5,581 nucleotides of DNA from Cytophagaceae bacterium. GTDB taxonomy: Bacteria > Bacteroidota > Bacteroidia > Cytophagales > Spirosomataceae. Position 1 is the stretch's first letter. Every line of letters starts with the position of its first letter. The stretch covers positions 1 through 5,581 of the forward strand of contig CANHCG010000142.1 of assembly GCA_947459055.1 (NCBI GenBank), read 5' to 3'. Shown here one piece after another: positions 1 through 5,581 of the stretch. The position numbers were made by a program, and so were the translations under genes. The notes beneath the pieces are model-generated. The model did no database searches. It was not told the origin of the DNA and was given only the letters and a program-made list of their open reading frames with translations.

Positions 1-877
1 TGGGAAAATCACGATTGCCGAAGTGGAAGAATTAGTTCCATTGGGCGCCTTGGATCCGAATGAAATTCATACACCGGGGATATATGTCCAACGGGTTTTT
101 GAGGTAAAGCCAGCCAGGGCAAAAGACCAGTTGGCCTTTCAGTCAATCACCCAAAAGCAATCCAAGCAAGGGGATCCAGGCCCAGTGCCCGTAAAAAAAG
201 ACCTAGCCATCCCGCAGGAAGAGCCGATTAAAAACTTGATCGCTAAACGAATTGCGCAAGAAATTCAAGCGGGTGATTACGTGAACCTAGGTATCGGGAT
301 TCCCACACTTGTGGCGAATTTTATTCCGGCGGAGAAACATGTGATTTTACAATCGGAAAATGGCTTATTGGGCATCGGGCCATATCCCTTGCAAGGCCAA
401 GAAGATTTAGATCTTGTAAATGCCGGCAAACACGCCATAACGATGATTCCAGGCGCCTCTTTATTCGATTCGGCGACAAGTTTTGCGATGATTCGGGGGA
501 AACATGTAGACCTAACCGTCTTAGGAGCTATGCAGGTTTCGGCCCATGGGGATATTGCGAATTGGAAAATTCCCAATCGACTCGTCAAAGGCATGGGGGG
601 CGCGATGGATTTGGTGGCTTCGGCGAAAAATATCATTGTGGCGATGCAACATTGTAGCAAGGATGGTCGTTCTAAATTAGTTTCCAGCTGTAACTTGCCT
701 TTGACGGGAATTGCTTGCGTAAAAAAAATAGTGACTGAGTTGGGGGTTTTTGATATCTTGCCGGGCGGTGGATTTTGCTTAGCCGAATTAATGCCCGGGG
801 TCACCATTCAAGAGGTACGAAATAAAACCGATGCGCCCATCGTTTTAGGAAAAAATATTATACAAAATGACGAGTGA
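1..877 (+). CDS. 3-oxoacid CoA-transferase, fused alpha-beta chain (5' end outside window)
   Basis: Moves CoA from succinyl-CoA, or a similar donor, to a 3-oxoacid such as acetoacetate; cytoplasmic. The reading frame is open to the left edge (first full codon at 2), so the GTG at 23 is an internal valine, not a start. The first ~34 visible residues are the tail of the alpha half (HTPGIYV at about 77-97). A polar, proline- and glutamine-rich linker follows (about 104-226), then a complete beta half. That half shows the glycine loop NLGIGIPT, the catalytic glutamate in SENG (Glu codon 356-358), FAMIRG, LGAMQVS, GMGGAMDLV and the late CNLPLTG segment. No stop or restart separates the halves, so this is a single-chain enzyme like eukaryotic SCOT; many bacteria use two subunits. 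The preferred acyl acceptor cannot be read from sequence. The TGA stop lies inside the next gene. Confidence 0.93.
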   Translation, partial: GKITIAEVEELVPLGALDPNEIHTPGIYVQRVFEVKPARAKDQLAFQSITQKQSKQGDPGPVPVKKDLAIPQEEPIKNLIAKRIAQEIQAGDYVNLGIGIPTLVANFIPAEKHVILQSENGLLGIGPYPLQGQEDLDLVNAGKHAITMIPGASLFDSATSFAMIRGKHVDLTVLGAMQVSAHGDIANWKIPNRLVKGMGGAMDLVASAKNIIVAMQHCSKDGRSKLVSSCNLPLTGIACVKKIVTELGVFDILPGGGFCLAELMPGVTIQEVRNKTDAPIVLGKNIIQNDE

Positions 878-1580
878 ATTCAGTTTTTTAAAAGGTCACC
901 AATCCCGGTGGAAAGAATTATTTTTCACCATTCGCGTTTTTTTCCAGTTTATTAAAGGCTTTCGAAATCTCCATTTTATCGGCCCATGTATCACGATTTT
1001 CGGCTCCGCACGATTTAAGGAGGATCATCCTTATTACCAAATGACGGAAGAAATGGCCTACAAATTATCCAAAGTTGGATTTGCTATCATGACGGGTGGT
1101 GGGCCTGGGATTATGGAGGCGGCGAATAAAGGAGCGAAAAAGGCGGGAGGTATTTCGTTGGGCTGCAACATCGAATTGCCATTCGAGCAAAAAGCAAATC
1201 CGTATTTAGATCGTTTTGTTAATATCAAATATTTTTTCGTCCGTAAAGAATTACTTCGAAAATATTCCTCCGGATTTGTGGTGATGCCTGGTGGATTAGG
1301 GACATTGGACGAATTTTTCGAGGTGATTACCCTTATTCAAACGAGAAAAATTAGCAATTTCCCGGTAGTTGTTATGGGTGTCAAATACCACGAACATTTA
1401 CGCGCTTATTTTGAAAAATTAATTGCGGAAGAAACGGTTGGGTCAACCGACTTTCAGAATATTTTATTTACCGATGAAATCGACATGGGCATCGAACACA
1501 TTCAAGCATTCGCCTCCAAAAATCCATCCAAACTCGAAAGGCCTCAAAAACCCCTCTGGATCTTAGGCGAACGCAAATAA
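867..1580 (+). CDS. LOG-family (TIGR00730) nucleotide phosphoribohydrolase
   Basis: A 237-residue cytosolic Rossmann-fold protein of the LOG family, whose characterised members hydrolyse nucleoside 5'-monophosphates to base plus ribose 5-phosphate, including cytokinin riboside monophosphates. Hallmarks visible are GSAR (46-49), TGGGPGIMEA (76-85), the arginine of VRKELL (125-130) and the signature PGGLGTLDE (141-149) with its catalytic glutamate. About 40 extra N-terminal residues before the first strand, ending in HFIGP, fit the longer subgroup seen in Bacteroidota. The ATG at 867 is the only sensible start, because the next methionine (residue 59) would remove GSAR. The start overlaps the CoA-transferase stop by 11 bases, suggesting one transcript and coupled translation. 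Older databases call this family lysine decarboxylase-like, a misannotation. True substrate unknown; a cytokinin role in a bacterium of this kind is not implied. Confidence 0.93.
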   Translation: MTSEFSFLKGHQSRWKELFFTIRVFFQFIKGFRNLHFIGPCITIFGSARFKEDHPYYQMTEEMAYKLSKVGFAIMTGGGPGIMEAANKGAKKAGGISLGCNIELPFEQKANPYLDRFVNIKYFFVRKELLRKYSSGFVVMPGGLGTLDEFFEVITLIQTRKISNFPVVVMGVKYHEHLRAYFEKLIAEETVGSTDFQNILFTDEIDMGIEHIQAFASKNPSKLERPQKPLWILGERK

Positions 1581-1583
1581 AAA

Positions 1584-1613
1584 AGCCGCCATCTTCCTCA
1601 GAAAATGGCGGCT
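1584..1613. terminator. Bidirectional hairpin terminator between convergent genes
   Basis: Perfect 9-base arms, AGCCGCCAT (1584-1592) and ATGGCGGCT (1605-1613). After one C/A mismatch the stem continues for three more pairs (1594-1596 with 1601-1603) to a four-base loop, CTCA. Read on the minus strand, the stem is followed directly by a T-rich run (complement of 1574-1583), as expected of an intrinsic terminator for the gene ending at 1628. On the plus strand the following bases (CTCCTTTATTT) are only moderately T-rich, so it probably also stops the operon ending at 1580, less strongly. It fills most of the 47-base convergent gap. Confidence 0.85.
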
Positions 1614-1627
1614 CTCCTTTATTTGGC

Positions 1628-2893
1628 CTATTTCTTATAGCTGATTTTGAAAATCGAACCGTTTAAATCATCGCAGACATAAAGCGCGCCATCGGGTCCT
1701 TGGGCTAAACCGCAAGGGCGATGTTGAATCGGTCCGGTCGGTTTAACCAAATCGACACCCGCGAAATTATCGGCAAAAATCTCCCAGTTGCCCGAAGGCT
1801 TATTATTAACAAAAGGAATAAAGGCCACTAAATAACCCTTTTTCAATTCTGGTGATTGGCCATGGAAAGCAACAAAAGCCCCATTTCGATACTTTGCAGG
1901 AAACATTTTTCCTGTGTAAAATAAGATGTCATTCGGTCCCATGTGTGCAGGAAACGCGACAGTCGGATCAATCGCCTTTTCGCCGCCTGTCTTTTTACCA
2001 TCTCCCCCATATTCGGGCGCTACGATTTTCTTCTTTTGAAATTGGTCATAATAGATATACGGCCATCCGCCATCATCGCCTTCTTTCACTTCATAAATCG
2101 TCTCCGCGGGGATTTCAGAACTTTGTTTTGGCGTGTAATATTGTGGGTAAAAATCATGAAAAGCTCCCCGGCCATGTGCTGTGACGAAAAGCGAATTGGT
2201 TTTGGTATTCCAGGTCTGCCCTACCGCATTTTTAATCCCGGTCGCATACCGTTTTCCATCCCCAAATTTTTGATTCAATTTATTCAAATCAAACTTCCAG
2301 ATACCTCCCGCCGAATCCAAAATCGTGCACGGCATCATGCCTGTTCCTGTACCTGGAATCCGACATGGGTCATTGTATGAACCTATCGTCACATAAATAT
2401 TCGCGCGTGCATTGTCGATTGAAAAGCTTTTTGCATTATCCCGACCGTGGTCCAAAAGCCCATCCACAATATTCTCAGGACTATTTTTATCAATGACTTC
2501 ATCCTTCGAATTCAATTGGTAGCGATATACGCCTTTATTCGAAGAGGCATATAAATAGCCCCCATTAATCAAAATTCCAGTCCCTGGATAATCTCCGAAT
2601 AAAGTTGTTTCATCGATTTGGCCATCTTTATTGGTATCTCGAAGAAGGTAAATGCCTTTGCCGTCTTTCAATTTAGAAAGTTTAGCATAAATATCCCCGT
2701 TTTTTGAAATGGTCAAATGGCGCGTCGCACCTAAATTGGATGCAATAATTTCGGTTTTAAAACCGGCTGGCACTTTGATGTCCTCGGCGGCTACGGGAAT
2801 AAAGGGTTGGTTTGGTTTTTTGTAGGTGATAAATGCAGTGGTACTTGCGACCACAAGCCCAAGCAAAAGGGCCTTCAATCCAATTTTTTTCAT
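1628..2893 (-). CDS. Exported PQQ-dependent sugar dehydrogenase-like protein (glucose/sorbosone dehydrogenase type)
   Basis: A 421-residue beta-propeller protein. The N-terminus (MKK, then a hydrophobic stretch to about residue 21) is a signal peptide or membrane anchor, placing it in the periplasm. It opens with VPAGFKTEIIAS, typical of this family's first blade. A calcium-type loop DTNKDGQID (86-94, codons at 2612-2638) has Asp/Asn ligands at positions 1, 3, 5 and 9 but Thr at position 12. Other family-like elements are HGR (149-151), which may hold the base equivalent to the active-site His of soluble glucose dehydrogenase, GIKNAVGQTW (219-228), the EGDDGGWPY segment (271-279), and the closing HRPCGLAQGPDG with GALYVCDD. 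Four cysteines (177, 189, 394, 407) could form disulfides. There is no CXXCH haem motif, so electrons would need a separate acceptor. PQQ use and substrate are inferred from family; a non-enzymatic propeller is possible. Confidence 0.82.
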   Translation of the reverse strand: MKKIGLKALLLGLVVASTTAFITYKKPNQPFIPVAAEDIKVPAGFKTEIIASNLGATRHLTISKNGDIYAKLSKLKDGKGIYLLRDTNKDGQIDETTLFGDYPGTGILINGGYLYASSNKGVYRYQLNSKDEVIDKNSPENIVDGLLDHGRDNAKSFSIDNARANIYVTIGSYNDPCRIPGTGTGMMPCTILDSAGGIWKFDLNKLNQKFGDGKRYATGIKNAVGQTWNTKTNSLFVTAHGRGAFHDFYPQYYTPKQSSEIPAETIYEVKEGDDGGWPYIYYDQFQKKKIVAPEYGGDGKKTGGEKAIDPTVAFPAHMGPNDILFYTGKMFPAKYRNGAFVAFHGQSPELKKGYLVAFIPFVNNKPSGNWEIFADNFAGVDLVKPTGPIQHRPCGLAQGPDGALYVCDDLNGSIFKISYKK

Positions 2894-3046
2894 GTATAAA
2901 TAGGTTCAAATTTTTCGCCTTAAAACTAATCCTGATTTCAGGAGGAAACAAATATTAACCGGATTATTTTCGGTGATTTACCGATAAAACAGCGTACAAT
3001 TTAACCGAATTTGTCTAAATTAAGGGTCTAAAATTTACCTATTCAC
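2894..3046. promoter_or_regulatory. Divergent intergenic control region
   Basis: These 153 AT-rich bases separate two divergent starts and must hold the promoter of at least the minus-strand gene and probably of the + strand run. No exact match to the Bacteroidota promoter pattern (TTG, then TAnnTTTG) was found with proper spacing; TTAATATTTG on the minus strand (2949-2958) is a near miss. Candidate regulator sites are a 10-of-11 direct repeat (TTAACCGRATT at 2955-2965 and 3001-3011), an inverted repeat TCGGT-N5-ACCGA (2970-2984) and TCCTGA-TT-TCAGGA (2930-2943). Neither gene has a Shine-Dalgarno sequence at usable spacing. The role is certain only as a region; the individual sites are unproven. 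Confidence 0.5.
2955..3011. repeat. Spaced direct repeat TTAACCGRATT with an inverted repeat between
   Basis: TTAACCGGATT (2955-2965) and TTAACCGAATT (3001-3011) match at 10 of 11 positions with starts 46 bases apart. Between them lies TCGGT-GATTT-ACCGA (2970-2984). The CCG core recurs in all three elements. Such spacing suits paired binding sites in a shared divergent promoter, but AT-rich chance similarity is not excluded. Confidence 0.3.
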
Positions 3047-3967
3047 ATGAAAAAACTAATCCTATTTCTATTTTTTATTTCCGTCAGTTTGATGAGTTTT
3101 GCCAAGGAACCCGTGGAGGGCCGTTGGGATATCACCATCACCAAAGCTCCCGGCAAAACATCTCCCTCATGGCTTGAAATCACCCATTCCGGTATTCGGA
3201 CGCTAACTGGTCATTTTGTGGGCGAAGGCGGTAGCGCGCGTCCGGTATCCAAAATCAATTTCAAGGACAACAAAATTTCATTTCAAATTCCACCTCAGTG
3301 GGAAGATGCAGATCAAGATTTGAAAGTCGAAGGTACTTATGCAAATGATCAATTAATCGGAACACTAACTACGCCTAAAGGTGAGACATATACTTGGGTA
3401 GGCGTTCGGGCTCCGGCGTTGTGGCGCGAAAAAGCACCTGTTTGGGGCAAACCGATTGAGCTATTTAATGGAAAAGATTTGACGGGTTGGGAGGCCATCA
3501 ACAAAAAAAATCAATGGATCGTCGAAAATGGCGTATTAAAAAGTCCGAAATCGGGGGCCAATCTGCGCACCAAGGATACCTACAATGACTTCAAATTGCA
3601 CATCGAATTCCGCTATCCCAAAGAAAGCAATAGTGGGATTTATTTACGCGGCCGTTATGAATTACAGGTATCAGACAGCCAAGGCATGGAAGTTGCCAAG
3701 GATCAATTAGGTGCCATTTATGGCTTTATTTTACCGCTCGAAAACATCGCGAAAGCAGCTGGCGAATGGCAAAGTTTTGACATTACCCTCGTGGGACGTT
3801 TGGTGACTGTGATCGGAAATGGCAAACAAATCATTTATACGCAATCTATCCCTGGCATAACGGGAGGGGCGATGGATAGCCATGAAGGGGAACCTGGTCC
3901 GATTATGATTCAAGGGGATCATGGACCGGTGGAATATCGCAATATTGTATTGACACCTGCGCTTTAA
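3047..3967 (+). CDS. Secreted DUF1080 (3-keto-disaccharide hydrolase type) protein with N-terminal beta domain
   Basis: A 306-residue exported protein. Residues 1-19 form a signal peptide ending SFA, with likely cleavage before Lys20. Residues ~22-125 form a beta-rich domain beginning VEGRWDITI and closing at VGVRAPALW; I do not recognise it as a named family. Residues ~136-304 are a DUF1080/PF06439 concanavalin-like sandwich: LFNGKDLTGW (139-148), the NSGIYLRGRYELQV strand pair (195-208), GAIYG (222-226), AGEWQSFDI (238-246) and the terminal GPIMIQGDHGPVEYRNI (284-300). Members of this family hydrolyse 3-keto-glycosides produced by sugar oxidation, and many are uncharacterised. The ATG at 3047 is followed at once by the signal peptide and has no Shine-Dalgarno sequence. 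It is divergent from the dehydrogenase-like gene and 19 bases before the esterase gene, so probably co-transcribed with the latter. Substrate unknown. Confidence 0.88.
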   Translation: MKKLILFLFFISVSLMSFAKEPVEGRWDITITKAPGKTSPSWLEITHSGIRTLTGHFVGEGGSARPVSKINFKDNKISFQIPPQWEDADQDLKVEGTYANDQLIGTLTTPKGETYTWVGVRAPALWREKAPVWGKPIELFNGKDLTGWEAINKKNQWIVENGVLKSPKSGANLRTKDTYNDFKLHIEFRYPKESNSGIYLRGRYELQVSDSQGMEVAKDQLGAIYGFILPLENIAKAAGEWQSFDITLVGRLVTVIGNGKQIIYTQSIPGITGGAMDSHEGEPGPIMIQGDHGPVEYRNIVLTPAL

Positions 3968-3986
3968 CCTTCAATACGCACCAACG

Positions 3987-4844
3987 ATGAAATTTTTAAG
4001 GAACCTGATTTTTGCCGGTTTGTTCGTTTTTCTATGTGATATGTCCACATGTGGGCAAACGCAACAAGCCGACAAAGCCTACCTTAGTCTACCCAATATC
4101 GCATATGGAAATGCGCCGGACCAGCGGAATTTGGTCGATATCTATTTGCCGAAAAACCATTCCAAAAAAACTAAAATGGTAGTTTTTATTCATGGGGGTT
4201 TTTGGACAAAAGGAAGTAAAAACCAGTTGCCTCAGCCGTTGATCGATTTGTTGGTAGGCCAAAAATCATACGCCATGGCTTCCATCAATTACCGCTATGT
4301 GAAAAAAGATGGGAATAAATACCCGACCCAATTGGAAGATGTGGGTAAAGCACTTCAATATTTATCAGAAAAAGCGGATAGTTTGGGTTATAAGAAAAAT
4401 TCCTTTGCGCTCATCGGCGCGTCTGCAGGTGCTCATTTGGCTTTAATGCAAGGATTTAGTCAGGATCCGAAGCATTGGGTTAAAACGATTGTGGATATCG
4501 TGGGGCCTACTGATTTAGCAGATCCGGTGGTGCGGGGCCGACAAGGAATTGCCGATGCTACCATCTCCTATTTCCTTGGAAATCCAAATGCGGACGCGGC
4601 CATCGCCAAAGAAGCTAGTCCCATTCACTTCATTTCGAAGAAAAATAAAATCCCGACAATCATTTTTCATGGCGAAAATGATGAGCTGGTCGATGTGAAT
4701 CAGGCGAAAAATTTACACCAAAAACTACTCGATAATGGGATCAAAACAGAAATCGTTTTATACTCGAACGAAACCCATGAAATGAAAAAAAGCCTACCGG
4801 ATGTATTTATTAAGACGGCGGGGTGGTTAGAGAAGGTATATTAA
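3987..4844 (+). CDS. Exported alpha/beta-hydrolase, carboxylesterase type
   Basis: A 285-residue alpha/beta-hydrolase of the carboxylesterase/BD-FAE-like class. The oxyanion-hole motif HGGFW is at 69-73, the nucleophile elbow GASAG at 144-148 (Ser146), the acid is probably Asp232 in HGENDELVDV, and the histidine is His264 in NETHEM, so the triad is complete. The N-terminus (MKFLRN then hydrophobic residues to about 17) is a signal peptide; it ends in STCGQTQ, where signal peptidase I cutting before Gln24 is likely. Cys22 does not sit in a good lipobox because position -1 is Thr. Homologues cleave acetyl, feruloyl or other simple esters, often from plant polysaccharides, but the substrate here cannot be predicted. 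It starts 19 bases after the DUF1080 stop, with no terminator between, so one transcript is likely; the 63 bases to the transporter gene leave that link open. Confidence 0.9.
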   Translation: MKFLRNLIFAGLFVFLCDMSTCGQTQQADKAYLSLPNIAYGNAPDQRNLVDIYLPKNHSKKTKMVVFIHGGFWTKGSKNQLPQPLIDLLVGQKSYAMASINYRYVKKDGNKYPTQLEDVGKALQYLSEKADSLGYKKNSFALIGASAGAHLALMQGFSQDPKHWVKTIVDIVGPTDLADPVVRGRQGIADATISYFLGNPNADAAIAKEASPIHFISKKNKIPTIIFHGENDELVDVNQAKNLHQKLLDNGIKTEIVLYSNETHEMKKSLPDVFIKTAGWLEKVY

Positions 4845-4907
4845 CGCAAAAGGGATTTTTAGAAAAAACAGGTTTAAGCCCCCATAAATACCGTAAAACC
4901 TATTACC

Positions 4908-5581
4908 ATGAAAAATAATTTTAAACTCCTATCCATTTCAGGCACAGTTTTTATCTTGCTAGGGATACTATTTTCCGATAATTCCTGGGCAGGAATTTTA
5001 GGGATTTTGGGGGTTGCCCTCATCGCAATTGCTACCCATACCAAAGAATCCTTACGTGGTTTCTCATTTACCTTATGGATAATTGCGGCAGTGGTTTTGA
5101 CGTTACAATTCCCCACGCCATTTATTGGATATGGAGAGGTGAAATTTAAGATATTGATTATCCCTTTGCTCCAATTAATCATGTTTGGAATGGGTTCTAC
5201 CATGCAGATTTCAGATTTCCAAGAAGTGCTAAAGTCTCCCAAAGCCGTAGCTTTAGGTGTATTTTTCCAATTTTCCATCATGCCACTGGTGGGCTGGGCC
5301 CTCACAAAAGTATTTAGCTTTCCTTCAGAAATATCAGCCGGCATCATTTTGGTCGGTTGCATGCCCTGCGGATTAGCTTCAAATGTCATGTCTTATTTAG
5401 CCAAGGCCAATGTAGCACTTTCCCTCACCCTCACATCTATCGCTACCTTCATTGCCCCTATTTTAACTCCCTTATTGATGAAGAATTTGGCAGGCCAATT
5501 GATCGCAATTGATCTGATCGCCATGATTTGGGAAATCAGTAAATTAATCTTAATCCCAATTGTTTTAATCTTTATTTACAA
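4908..5581 (+). CDS. Bile acid:sodium symporter (BASS) family transporter, 3' end outside window
   Basis: The first 224 residues of an inner-membrane transporter of the BASS family (PF01758), which imports organic anions with sodium; the frame runs off the right edge with no stop. The start is the ATG at 4908 (MKNNFKLLS), with no Shine-Dalgarno sequence. About two extra hydrophobic segments (roughly 10-43 and 54-70) precede the core, which begins near FGMGSTMQ (93-100). Next come QFSIMP (121-126), the signature GCMPCGLASNVMSYLAKANVA (150-170) and LSLTLTS (171-177). Aligned by eye to the bacterial homologue ASBT_NM with a constant offset of 44, its sodium ligands Gln77, Ser114, Asn115, Ser128 and Thr132 fall on Gln121, Ser158, Asn159, Ser172 and Thr176, all retained; the key Glu260 lies beyond the window. 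The substrate is open: bile acids are unlikely, and keto acids or other carboxylates are plausible. Confidence 0.9.
   Translation, partial: MKNNFKLLSISGTVFILLGILFSDNSWAGILGILGVALIAIATHTKESLRGFSFTLWIIAAVVLTLQFPTPFIGYGEVKFKILIIPLLQLIMFGMGSTMQISDFQEVLKSPKAVALGVFFQFSIMPLVGWALTKVFSFPSEISAGIILVGCMPCGLASNVMSYLAKANVALSLTLTSIATFIAPILTPLLMKNLAGQLIAIDLIAMIWEISKLILIPIVLIFIY

Noticed and set aside
23..25. GTG as the start of the CoA-transferase
   Set aside because: The frame stays open to the left edge and the residues before it (GKITIAE) continue the conserved alpha-subunit tail.
277..807. Open antisense frame of 176 codons on the minus strand inside the CoA-transferase gene
   Set aside because: The opposite strand encodes conserved catalytic motifs throughout; the antisense translation resembles no family and has proline- and cysteine-rich shadow composition.
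1852..2380. Overlapping + strand frames inside the dehydrogenase-like gene
   Set aside because: They are antisense to a well-supported propeller gene, overlap each other in different frames, and show no domain or initiation signal.
2940..2945. AGGAGG resembling a strong ribosome site on the + strand
   Set aside because: No start codon with a following open frame lies at suitable distance, and the other genes here do not use such sites.
4041..4055. Esterase as a lipoprotein through Cys17 or Cys22
   Set aside because: Neither cysteine has the small residue expected at -1 or a proper lipobox; a signal peptidase I substrate fits better.
4870..4901. AGGTTT...AAACCT inverted repeat before the transporter gene as a terminator
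   Set aside because: Arms are only six bases with a 20-base loop and no T-tract follows, so it is not convincing.
4874..5389. Minus-strand frame of 171 codons at the right end
   Set aside because: The plus strand over the same stretch encodes a clear BASS transporter with conserved ligand residues; the antisense frame is a by-product.

Overview
The window looks like chromosomal DNA of a Bacteroidota bacterium, probably of the Cytophagales type. No start codon has a Shine-Dalgarno sequence at the usual spacing, the leaders are AT-rich, and the proteins resemble families common in that phylum: a 240-residue-class LOG protein, a secreted PQQ-type sugar dehydrogenase-like protein, a DUF1080 protein and a BASS transporter. 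The lineage is inferred from style and families. No rRNA, tRNA, insertion sequence, CRISPR array or phage gene was seen.

Layout. Positions 1-1580 (+) hold the 3' part of a single-chain 3-oxoacid CoA-transferase (alpha and beta halves fused). It overlaps a LOG-family nucleotide phosphoribohydrolase by 11 bases. A short convergent gap (1581-1627) carries a hairpin terminator serving both directions. Positions 1628-2893 (-) encode an exported beta-propeller protein of the glucose/sorbosone dehydrogenase type. A 153-base divergent region (2894-3046) separates it from a + strand run: a secreted DUF1080 (3-keto-disaccharide hydrolase type) protein at 3047-3967, an exported alpha/beta-hydrolase esterase at 3987-4844, and the first 224 residues of a sodium-dependent BASS transporter from 4908 off the right edge.

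How the genes may work together. The left pair joins ketone-body/acyl-CoA exchange to nucleotide housekeeping, probably by co-transcription only. The right half reads as a small envelope module: a possible sugar oxidase, a 3-keto-glycoside-type hydrolase, an esterase and an organic-anion importer around one divergent control region. Each family is recognisable. The functional link between them is an inference from gene order. I see no clearly new system; the most unusual points are the fused CoA-transferase and the pairing of a PQQ-type dehydrogenase with a DUF1080 protein.
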